A stretch of DNA of 64,000 nucleotides, from positions 70,114,001 to 70,178,000 of the forward strand of contig JAFFJZ010000001.1 in assembly GCA_018340375.1 (NCBI GenBank), given 5' to 3'. Position numbers and translations under genes: made by a program. The DNA comes from Gonatopus flavifemur (taxonomy: Eukaryota; Arthropoda; Insecta; Hymenoptera; Dryinidae). The notes below the pieces were generated by a model. That model was not told the DNA's origin. It did not search any database and saw only the letters and a program-made list of their open reading frames with translations. This document shows, piece by piece, positions 23,374 through 34,700 of this stretch (the first letter of the stretch is position 1; each line of letters begins with the position of its first letter).

Positions 23374-23900
23374 ACGGAGAAAAATGCCGCTCGAAAGGAT
23401 AGTAATCTTTAATAGAAAATTGGAGAATATTTCTTAAAATCTGAGAATATTTCTTAAAATCTAAGAATTCTTCTTAAGTTCGTAATAAACATAAAACGGT
23501 TCAGATTTCTCTTGAATATTGCTCGAAAAACAATGAAAAATTATCAATAATTAACGAATCATAAAAACAAATATGAAGTTTCCAAAAGTCGCGAATGAAA
23601 TTTCACAAAGTGAATAACAAAATTCTGTAATTTGAAAATGAGATTCCAAAATTTTGTTATTTACTTTGTAAAATTTCGTGCGCGACTTTTGAGACTTCAT
23701 ATTTGTTTTTATGATTTGTTAAGTATTGATAATTGTTCATTGTTTTTCGAGCAATATTCAAGAGAAATCTGAACCGTTTTATGTTTATTACAAACTTAAG
23801 AAGAATTCTTAGATTTTAAGAAATATTCTCAGATTTTAAGAAATATTCTCCAATTTTCTAATCAAGATTACTATCCTTTCGAGCAGCATTTTTCTCCGTG
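23374..23900. mobile_element. CAC-type 527-bp palindrome, TA duplication
   Basis: CACGGAGAAAAATGCCGCTC mirrors GAGCAGCATTTTTCTCCGTG. The arms pair almost continuously for about 250 bp each, including AAAACGGTTCAGATTTCTC and GTCGCGAATGAAATTTCAC with their complements, leaving a short loop near 23635. TA at 23372-23373 and 23901-23902. A degraded relative is at 38556-38936. Confidence 0.9.
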
Positions 23901-24625
23901 TATATCAGAGAAATATTTCACAGAAATTTTGGCTAAATTTCCCGTGCTGGTATCTCCTTAACATTCAACTCTTCTTGATATCAAACGAAGAGTGAAAAAT
24001 TCATGCATAGTTTTTCACATAGATTATGCATAATGTTTATAGAAAGAAACAGGTTCACATAAATCATGTATATTTTACCCTAAATTATGTGTCAAGGGTA
24101 TAATTATTATACATAAAGTGTATGCATAATCTATATGAGCACATTTCTTTGCAAATTATTTGAAAATAATCATTTCCTAATCTTATATTATGTACTTATT
24201 AATCAGTTTTGGTTTAAGTAAAAAACAACCATCTGCAAAACACATTTTCATACACGGAAATAATAAGCGATCCAAATTTTCGTTGATCGGTATGTCACTT
24301 TTAGACAGAATAGGTACACCACATTTTACTAATTCTTCTCGAAATTGTGTTTCGTTTCACCACAGTGAACTCTTGATTGACTCTTGATCGGGATACAGTG
24401 GTGTTATTATAAAATAATATAGTCCTTCATGCAAATTGCAAATCATGTTTCTAACAATTCCAAATCCAAGTAAATTTTGTTAATCATTCCTGTGATTTAA
24501 CAACTCAATCATATCGGATGTTGATAATCGAGCGCTTATATTAACTTCACACACATTTCATACGAAATTCATGTATAATTTATGCATGTTCATTTCTTTA
24601 CATAAAATATGCATAATTCATGCAC

Positions 24626-25019
24626 CAATTATGCATAAAAATTTATTTATAAGCTATGCATATTTTTTTGACGTGGGAAGAACATGTACGAAATTTGACA
24701 CATATAATCATCCTATACGTTCGATCGATGTCTAGCCTACAGTAAGGACGAGACGAAAATGCCACACATGTTACCCTCGATATTGAGATACGAGTCGACG
24801 TTACCACAACCAGGACATACCTCGGTAGATTCTCACGTTTCGGTTCATAGCTGGAATACAGAGGGTCGCTATAATCGCACCCTTGATCGCGTAGTACACC
24901 CCAAGTTCAACCAGGGTCGCTATGTTCTTCCTCTGACATATCGAGTTTATGTAAATGTGTGTGTACATATATGACAGAGGCGCCCCCTACCGTAGGTTTT
25001 GGGATGATTATTGATTGGT
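24626..25019. other. upstream flank of SCAI
   Basis: From about 24670 the sequence loses the repeats and becomes less AT-rich, with many CpG steps. The frame at 24759-24974 has no recognisable homology. It may hold proximal regulatory DNA, but no specific site can be assigned. Confidence 0.4.
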
Positions 25020-25165
25020 ATGGCGGCCGTACACATAGACACCCCATGCATGCAGCGTCGTCGCGACGCGTCACGTCGCGTCGCGTAGTCGTGGCGTAGA
25101 GGGTGGCGAAAACGGCAGGCGCCATCACGCCTGGGCCACCACCGCGAGCGCGCGCGAGTGGACGA
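25020..25165 (+). promoter_or_regulatory. CpG-rich probable promoter of SCAI
   Basis: This is the most GC- and CpG-rich stretch of the window: a cluster of CGTCGCGACGCGTCACGTCG and GCGAGCGCGCGCGAG words, 350-490 bp ahead of the SCAI start codon. ATGGCGGC at about 25020 resembles the Pho/YY1 core. No TATA box at a sensible spacing was seen. The transcription start is probably within or shortly after this block, leaving a 5' leader rich in AGAAA and ATA words. This is inference from composition and position. Confidence 0.5.
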
Positions 25166-25509
25166 TAGTGAACAATCGGACAGAAATAAAAAAGAAGAAA
25201 GTATCGAGGGAAATTAGAGAATTTATTAGAGAAAGGAGAATCAAACGGCACGTAAGAAATCGAAGAAGAAAGTTAGTTTTTTGTTCTAAACGCAACAACA
25301 TTCGACGCCGCATCGCCCAGTGTAAGCGCCCATTCGTTCACTCACTACCAAGGACTTCGATATACGTATACACATATACATTCATCCAAACGTACATATA
25401 TACGTGCACAGATGAATACATGTGTAGGCGTGTGTATATCTGTATACATAATAAATAAATTTAACATCATCGTTGTAACTGAAACTGTCAAGTTTTGTTA
25501 GCCGAAAAG

Positions 25510-25703
25510 ATGGTCATGATGGCTGGTATGGACGATCACGAGCGTAAAGTCGTCCTTGAGTTTTGCCACTTACTAGAGAAAAGTAAACAGCTGTTCAATG
25601 GTTTACGCGACCTGCCTCAGTACGGACACAAGCAGTGGCAAGCTTATTTTGGCCGCACATTCGACATTTACACCAAGCTTTGGAAATTTCAACAGCAACA
25701 CAG
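25510..25703 (+). CDS. SCAI: SCAI exon 1 (coding part)
   Basis: Encodes residues 1-64 and two bases of codon 65. ATG 25510 is the first in-frame ATG. It is followed by four more Met codons within the first seven residues (MVMMAGMDD), so the precise start is uncertain by a few residues. The in-frame TTG at 25495 is not a credible start. The donor is CAG|GTAAGAA at 25704. The exon covers the conserved KQWQAYFGRTF segment. The untranslated leader runs back towards the CpG-rich block and may contain an undetected intron. Confidence 0.93.
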
Positions 25704-28700
25704 GTAAGAAGGAAATGAATGAACGATTGAACAAACGAGGAATGAGTCATCTATATCACTTTACTTCCCATTCTTTCATTCCTCCCACACCGAAACCATA
25801 CGTGCCCCTTCAACCCCTTATTCAGTTCACTCGTGTACTCTATGAATTGATCCATATGTACCTATGTTGCCGTTTTTTTTTCCTTTTTCTTTCTTTTTAT
25901 AAGGTCTTATCGATTAGATTTTTGCTTGGTTCGATTCGACTTGTGAGAACTCTATGTACAACGTATTACAAGCATGTAAAAGTGTCACGAAACTTCACAC
26001 GAACTCTCAATGGCCTTCATTCGTTAATGTCCTGATGAAATTTAGACATATGAATTCAGGGATATACATGTGGATTTCTCAAATCCCCGACCTTGATTTC
26101 TCAAATTATAATAATCAAACTGATCTTTGATGGGGAAAGAAGTGACAATGATATCATCAATTTTTCACGTATTTTCTTTCGTTCTGTTTTGTGTGTAGAA
26201 ATGACGAGACGGGGAACGTACATAGACGTGTGTGCATTGATAGTTTCTACGAATGACGTATCACCTGTAAATTACACGACGCCACGTGACCGTCACAACC
26301 GACATCGAGGCACCAATCTTCCACCTACACAGCCTCCTCCATCACCTCTTTCCTCCCTTCCTTGTGTCATATCGTTTTCTCTACTCTACGTTTACTCTAC
26401 CCCTGAATCAGAAACAAAAGAGTTGATGCGGGAAAATGAGCTTTCATAAATTAATCCTTTATACATAAATCGAGGAAAAAATTCCTTTGTTGCATCATCA
26501 AATCCATTTCGTAGAAACGGAGTAAAAGATGAATTGAATTGTTCATGTAATTATGAGGATGCAAAATTCGAATTTATGAAAATCTAGAAATCATCGAACG
26601 AAGAAAGTTATTTCGTGCGAAGTATATTTCAGAGGTTAGCTGGATAATTTCGAAGAGAATTGTAATGGATGGTGTAACGAGGGTACATCATTATTCACTT
26701 AATTTCTTGATTTGCGAGCTAAAGTCAAGAATCATTTGATTTCATAAACTCTTTTATTTCCCTCGATCAAATGGCTTTACACTTTGGGAATTCGTTCTCA
26801 TCAGAGTCTTTTACATCTCATCCGCATCCACCCACCACACCGCGCCCATGAAAAACATCTCACGCGTTTGTATTAAATGCAATTCACTCATTGGAAACAA
26901 TATTCAGATATACGTGTCCAGTATCTTCTTATTGATTCATGGAAAGTTGAATAATACATTTCAATTGTTTTTCGCCCACGTTAATGAACATTTATATACA
27001 AAGACCGGAGTACATTATGCGAGGAAAGGTGGGGTTCTGACATGTGACACGTTTTATCTCCGATTCCTCTTCGGTGAAATATAAGGGTGAAACGTTATTA
27101 TAACTTCATTGTATGATACTTTACGTATTTGTGATTTTATTTTTAATATCAACTGTTTTGTAGAATGTGTGGTTCTTTTTCAGATTAATTATATATAGTC
27201 ACCCCGATTTTATACAGTTATAAAGAAGAACTTATGAATCAACTTAGAAACCAACTTCAAATATGTTTAACTCCACAGAACTTTTCTCTCAGTTTATACA
27301 ACATTTTGATCTTTCATATAATCTACGCATAAACTATCATATTCTGAACAATTGTACGGGAACTCATAGTTAAAGACCTTCTTTACAAAATGCCTGGATC
27401 CACCCTTGATAGTCTCTTCATATGACATCACAAGTTACACGTTTTTCAATTTGATTTCTCTAATTTAAAAATTCATGTCATTAAGGGAAATGCTTGAATA
27501 CACACCACAATGAATATGAACGATTGCTGTATTCGGAGAATTCTTAATATTCACATGAATGATCATTTCCAAGTTCATTGAGAGAAAAAGCTTTGCGTAG
27601 GAATATTCAATTGATTATATGAATATCTATTGAGTCGATCAAATATTTATTCAACCAAACAAATATTTAATATCCTACCGAAGGTTTCATAAATGACAAT
27701 GGAAATTTAATTAATTGATTTAATGAAAGTTTATTCGAAATATAATATATGTAATAATATATATATATTGTACACAAATTATATATTTATTTTATATTCT
27801 TTATATATAATGAGTAATAAAAGTGAATAACATATTACAGTCCCTGATTTGAATCAGTCAAGTTTTTTTTTTTACAACTTATTGATTGAATATTGTATTG
27901 TTCCCGGAAAGTTTTTCTCTCAGTGTTGTAAGAATTTTTATTACATGAAGTCATTAACTAGCCGTACATGTAGAATGCAAGTGCAGGGAATCCAAAAAGT
28001 ATGTTAAAAGTAACCTAAATTCTGTTTCATTGCATAAACACTACATACAATTCGAAATTTTATATACAAAATTGTCAAGTTTTCATATAAAATTATATAG
28101 AAATTCTAGAAATTATTCTTCCAGAGAAAATGACGTAAGAAACCCAATAAACGCACACACGTTATTCCAACGTTGAAAGAACGTTAGACTGTCAAACGGA
28201 AGTCAGTCGTTGATTTCATATCGTTGATTTTTAGTTGAAATTTGATAGGGAAATAGACGACCAGAAATTACGTTTTGATGACTTGTAATTTCAACTAATA
28301 TTCAAAAGTAACCATCAAACGACGTCCTCGAAAAACGTGTTTGAATCACGCGTTTAAAATGTGTTTGAACTTCAATTGAAGATAAATTCTGCTAAAAATA
28401 TCGAACGAAACCGAACAATGGTTAAAATTTCAACGCAAAGCAAGATCGTAAATACTGTGGCATACTTTCCAAATTGTCATACTCAGAAATACGATTGTTC
28501 TCGATATTGAATGAAAAGTTTTCAAAATAATTTGTTGGATTCAATTCACGTTTTAGAACCATCATTAGGACACGTCTTTTAAACGATGTTCAAACCGTTG
28601 ATATGACGTTATTTCACGGTAGAAAAACACGTGATTTGCCGCGACATTTTTACGTTGAATCAACGCAAGAATATTACCAATTCACAACGTGTGGTTATTG

Positions 28701-31700
28701 ATTGTTTTTGACGTTTTTAAAACGTGCGTGTGTTTATTGGGAAGATATATAAACTTCCTCATTCTAAGAACAATGTGAAAATTTCTCATACGAAATGATA
28801 ATTAAACTCTATACCAACTATATAAAAATTATATAAAGAGTTATAAAACTGAAAATATATATGTATATATATCTTTCAACGAGATCTGCCTTAACACAAC
28901 AGTTTATCGAAACATAGGTGGTAGTTCTGCTTCAGTCATCTATCCCAAATAAAATAAAATAAAATAAAATTATCTGGCAAGTCTCGGTGTAAGATAAATT
29001 GATCGATACCTGGCGTTGAATACTACCCCGTATTTGTTCCAGACTTCTTCTAGACTTATAAAATCACATTTGGACTGAAGCCATGTCCCGTCCATATGCT
29101 TCATACTTTACACATAGCATGGCAAAGATCATTTCGAATATACCGTAGTCTCGAATACCACATTCAAAACTATCGAAATTATTCAGGTTTTATCCTATCC
29201 ATTTTATACGCACCGAAAAAACATTATTATATTGGATCACTGAATGATAAGAAACTTGTTTTCTTTTGTTCTAAAACAATCTACTTCCTCGGATGAATCA
29301 AATGGAGCGAAAAGGAATTTGTATTTGAATCAATTAAATATTTCTTCAACTCACTCCATTGAAATTAAGAAAAATAGAGAAGGAAAGTTTGCACAAAAAT
29401 TCGTATCCTCTTGTGCGATAGTTAACGTGAAAGTGAAAAACTGTTGAAAGTAAGACAAAATTTGGTATCCTTCGTGTGTATAAAACTTGCCATCATCCCT
29501 AGTAGAAATTTGACAGGGAATTTCCTATTAGAAGCATGGCCCTCGTAAGGCTGCAATAAGGAACTCCTAATTAAGGAAAACTTTGAATTACCTTATCAGG
29601 TCCTGACATGGCATCCTGTTTAGGACCTTACAACGATGTAACGCGAGGTTGCTGACAGGTCCCAGTCAGATTTTCCTTTTCAGTAACCCAGACATGGTAT
29701 TCCTATCAGAACCTGATTAGGATTGCCTTGCCTCATCCGTATTTCAATCATGTGATAACTGACAAGACAGCCGAATCAGGACCTGATCAATCCAGAACGA
29801 TGAATGTATCAAACTATTCAGAATTTTCACAGGACTCATTAGAAATTTACCTGTCTTTTTTAAATGTTCAACTGAGGTCTATTTGGATCATTAGTAGAAT
29901 TTCTTCTGTTGGGGGGGTTTCAAGAAATTGTATGAAAAGTGAATTCCATGAAAATTAAATTGAATGTTAAAATATAGCTTAGATGAGGTCGTGATTGGGA
30001 ATTCAATTACTGCCCCAATCAGATCCTGATTGGGAAACGTTTGGTTCTCCTGATCAGGACCTTGTCTTTTCCCTGCGTTACATTTTTGTCAGGGCCTTAT
30101 CAGATACTCAAGGCAGGCCCTGAACGGGAATCAGGCATGCCTGATCTGGACTGGATGTCTTCCATATCAAAATTTCTACTAGGGATGTTGTGGAAATGAC
30201 CGCAAGTTTTTTGAGAAGGTTGTGTTTTTGTGGAATATCTTGAACCAATAAAGTTGCACGGAAAAAACATTAGTTGAAATGATTATTTAACTTGTAAGCC
30301 CATATGGATTCATTTTTTTCGCTGAAGTTATGTTGAATTGATCAAATTAATGAATAAATTAATTTTTCTAACAAAAAAAGGGACCATATGCGCTGACAAG
30401 TTGAATGATTTTTCAACTAAGCTTTGTCCCCATGTGTAATTGCTAGTTTGTTCGATATTATCAAACGTACTAGTATCTATTATCATTGATATAGAAACTT
30501 CTTCACATTGAAATCGATTCACAATATTCATTGATTTGAATAAACATGATCGATTTTCCGTAACTAATTGAAAATAAAACAAAACAAACTTCATAGATCC
30601 ACCCTAGAAGGACGCGTAGAATAAATTCCTAACTCCCATTCTCAGCAACATCATTACTTTTATCATTATCCCTCCTGTACACGCATTTCACCGTTTCTCT
30701 TCCCATTATAATAAATTATGGAAATCTGTTTCTCCAACTCGTGCTTTTATTTAACCGTGCATGCAACTCTTTTCGTGACTTTTTATGGCTCAAAAATTGA
30801 TTACTCTAATACAATACACAGACGACTGTTAGCTTCTTTCGTATAATTTAATTTCGTCAGAATTACTAAATAAAGTGAATTCCTATCGTAGTTTTTGCGA
30901 TCAGTTGTAAATTTGTAAAAAGTGAGGTGAGATCATTTGAATGGAGTGTTTTTTTTTCTTCGAGTCCTCACCAAAGCTCTCCTGAAAATATTTTGCTGGG
31001 AGATAACGATCCACGTACATGTCCATTCTGGTCCATTCTTAGCAAATCACCCGTGTTTGCTGCTCTTTTGCACGCAATTAACGCGCGATGCATTTGACGG
31101 CACGAAATATTGTCTAATTCTATTCATTTATCGTTTTTCCTTAGAATTCTCGGGAGATTTTTTTACGATAATGATTTAAATTCTAGAAAAGATTTGTGTT
31201 GAAGAATATATTGTTGTTTCTCAAATTTCGATTGATGGGTTGGAGAGATTTCATATTCAATTGATTTATGGAAATTCGTCAGAAACTCATGGATGAAATG
31301 TCGAATAAAGCATGCGCAAAATCACGATTCGACGGAAAATAAATTTTAAAAATCACATAAACTATCCAAAAACAGGAATAAATTCAAATTTTACAAAATA
31401 GGTTTCAATTTTTTTAATTCAAAATTCATTTGTCCTACTTGAGAGGATGTAATTTGAGAAAAAGATTCATTTATAGTTGACAAAATGATATTTTGTTATG
31501 ACAAAATAAATATTTATTCCATGCAAATTGATCATAATTTCCACAAGTATTAGGATTCATTAAATATCAACGAATATTTATTTTGACGTTATGTCATTTG
31601 TTCATTCTAGAGTCGACAAATTTTCAAAATTATATATAATTTATATATAATTCAATATAGTTTATATGTAAGTTGAATATAATTCTATGAAACTTATACA

Positions 31701-34700
31701 GGATGTTTCATAATTCACTGAAAATACTTGAGAGGCGTTATTTTGCATTCAAAATACAATAATTTCTCGTCTGGACAAAATTTTTTGGAGGCTCAGTTTT
31801 TGAGCTATAGGCATTTTTAGATTCTTCTCAAACTCAAATAACTCAGAAGCATTACGTTCTACATTCTTGAGCTCAATATCATTCTCTAAGTTGGAAAACA
31901 TTCTTTGTTTCGGAGCTATAGTAATTTCAAGTTGCTGAATTCTGATTGGCGAGAAGCCAAAAAATTTCAAATCGCTCTTGCTCTGGAACAAAGAATGATA
32001 GGATAGTTGAATTTTTTTCTCAGAGAACCGGTGTTTTCCAACTTCGAGAATGGCGTTAAGCTCAAGAATAGAGAATATAATGCTACTGAGTTATTCGAAT
32101 TTGAAAAAAAAAATCTAAAAATGCTCATAGCTAAAAAACCAAGCCTCCAAACAAATTTTTCCAAACGGGAAATTATTGCATTTTGGATGCAGAATAACGC
32201 ATCTAAACTATTTTCAGCGACTTATGAAACATCTGGTATACAATTAGGAAAAATTTTCTACATTCAAAGCATAACCAAACCACCTTTGAGTCAAATAAGG
32301 TTTGTTAATGGTTAACAAACTTTATTTGGTTGAAATAAATTCGGAATACTTATATATACGAATAAATATCTTCAATTCAAAAAAATATACGAATGCTGAC
32401 TATAAATAAACCTTTTTCTCAGTTCAATGAAGAATTCTAGAACTGAATAATTAAGTGTCATATGCGGAGTCTATGACCGCACATCACAAACCTTGTGGAA
32501 CTATATAACCATGTACACGGAGAAAATATTCCATCAAATATTACAGTGCACCACTGAATCATGGCGACACGTTAGAGATGTGCGAATCACGTTTTTAGAC
32601 CCTCGAATCGAATCGAATCGAATCGAATCTTTGACAATTTTATCGAATCGAATTGTGAAAAATGACATCGAATCGAATCACAACATAAAATCAATACTGA
32701 ATGTAATAATCATTTGAATGGAATTTAAACATTGCATACGTATTGTACTAGTGTAGATGTACCATTCAGAGGCTCTTTAAGCCTTCTTAGCCCATTGAAT
32801 TCGTCTTAATTTTTCATATTTTAAAGATAAAAAGTGAAGTCCTCATATTCGCTATTTTATATTCGTGAGGAATTCATATTTATTAGCTTGATTTGTTAAT
32901 TCATAATCATCGATCAAAATGAGATGAAAAATCTCTGATAAACTTTGAAAAACCTTTGCCCCAATTCCATCATATTTTTCATCGAAATTTTAGAGTTGAT
33001 CAGACTTTTTCGGATTTCTTCAAAAAGAAGTCCGAGTTTTTTTTCCAGAAATTATAGAGAAATTTTCAAACATTTCTTCCCATTGAATTTGCAACCCAGA
33101 TAACACAAGAGTTCTGAAAGAGGTCATAAAGAATATGAAGTATTCTTATAGAACTCTTTTGGAATTAGTTTGCTATCTGGGAAATTTCGCACAATTGTCG
33201 GAAGCACCCACTGTCGGGTTATTATAACCAAACTTCGGGTTGTTGTACCTAATTTTTTTCAGTGCCTATAGCGCTCCAGTATTTTGTTATCCGGTCACTG
33301 ATTCGTTTTAATAAATGATTCAAATTTCAGTAACATTGAATTTTTCTTAAAATCACGTTTCTTTGACTAATGTGTTCTACTTGAATATAACTGCGATAAT
33401 ACTTCTTGATACCCCATGGAAGTTCAAATGAAGTTCAAAACAATTCATAAAGAATTTTCAAATTTCATCAAGAATTCTTTTGAATAGTTGTGTAGTATGA
33501 GTCGCACAGCCAGTAACATTCAACAATCTTTCGATGATGAATATCCAATAGAATTATTTTGCGAACAATATGTTGTACACATTCTCAAATCAGGTACACT
33601 GAAGAAAAATGTATTCGACTCGAATGAAGTTTTTTTTTCAGTGCAACATTGATTCGGAATCGAATCATTGCGATTCGAACATTTCGAATAATTCGATTTT
33701 TTTGATTCGATAACGAATCGAATCGAATCTACAAAAATTCGTTCGATTCGATTCGATTTCGAACTATTCGCACATCTCTACGACACGTCGATATGTCCAA
33801 GAGAAATTACTGTGTGTAATTACATAGAATCACACTGTAATTTTTCCCGAAGACGTCGACATGGCGCCACGATTCAATGGTACGCTGTGATTTTTGATGA
33901 AATATTTTCTCCGTATATCTTTGAAATTCTCAACTCATAATTGATGGAGTATCGAAGAGACATGAGACATTGTATCAATCATTTTATACGTTCGCACTGT
34001 CTAAGACTGGAATCAAGCAATTACAATCAGTGCATCATGAAACAATACACCGAGAGAAGAGAATAATTTCAAAAAATCAGTCAGTGACTAAATTACAGTA
34101 GTTGTTAGAGTCATTCTTCATATGTGACTGAATTCTTCAGTCTCAACAGATTCACTGAATGAAGATGTGAAAAATTCTATAAGAATTGCATATAAATAGT
34201 TGATTTTATATACAATGTTTTATTGAGAAATGATTTTATAGAATCAATATACTACACTGAGAAAATGATTTATTTATAGTTATAATAACAAGAGTAACAT
34301 ACATTTGCTTGTGGAAATGAATATTTGTTTGGATTAAATATGTTTCATTAATAATAAACAAGTGATATGACGTAGAAATGAATGTTTGTTGATAGTTGAA
34401 AATTCATACTTGTAAGAATTACGATAAATTTACACAAAATAAATATTTATTTTGCTACAACCGAATATATATTCGTTAACCATAAATAAACATTGTTCCC
34501 ATTGTAGAATTTTTGTGAAATTGTATGAATATATTATATGAAAATTACGTATAACATGATTCATCAAGAATTTAATATAATTCTTCAATATAAAAATTCT
34601 CCCGATTAAAACTCGATGTGGGAAGATATCATTCGGATGATGAATTCTCAAAACGTATTATAATCTCTATCATACAGCTACCAAGTTTCATTCTTTATCT

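Larger units (their letters stand above)
21612..24625. repeat. 3-kb inverted repeat (foldback) interrupted by a mariner
   Basis: The left arm is 21612-21832 plus 23127 to about 23205. The right arm is about 24355-24625 in opposite orientation. Landmarks paired between arms include TGTGTGTGAAGTTAATATAA, GATTATCAACATCCGATATG, TTTGCAATTTGCATGAAGG and AGAGTCAATCAAGAGTTCAC. Removing the mariner restores continuity of the left arm (TTATTTTA / ATAACAAC) against the right arm. The loop holds the 527-bp palindrome 23374-23900. Outer termini are not sharply defined. Confidence 0.8.
32516..33915. mobile_element. CAC-type MITE split by a hAT element (intron 1)
   Basis: CACGGAGAAAATATTCCATC (TA before it) pairs with GATGAAATATTTTCTCCGTA on the right, followed by TA. 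Pairing continues through CACTGAATCATGGCG against CGCCACGATTCAATG. Once 32573-33780 and one duplication are set aside, the remainder is a MITE of about 190 bp. Confidence 0.8.

Noticed and set aside
25168..25458. 96-codon Arg/Lys-rich frame in the SCAI leader
   Set aside because: Begins with GTG and derives from AGA/CGA-rich leader sequence. No reason to think it is translated.
25495..25509. TTG-initiated extension of SCAI exon 1
   Set aside because: Non-ATG start five codons upstream of a good ATG; nuclear genes rarely use TTG.
26093..26449. 118-codon frame in SCAI intron 1
   Set aside because: Low-complexity Pro/Ser-rich end, no homology recognised, and it lies inside an intron on the same strand.
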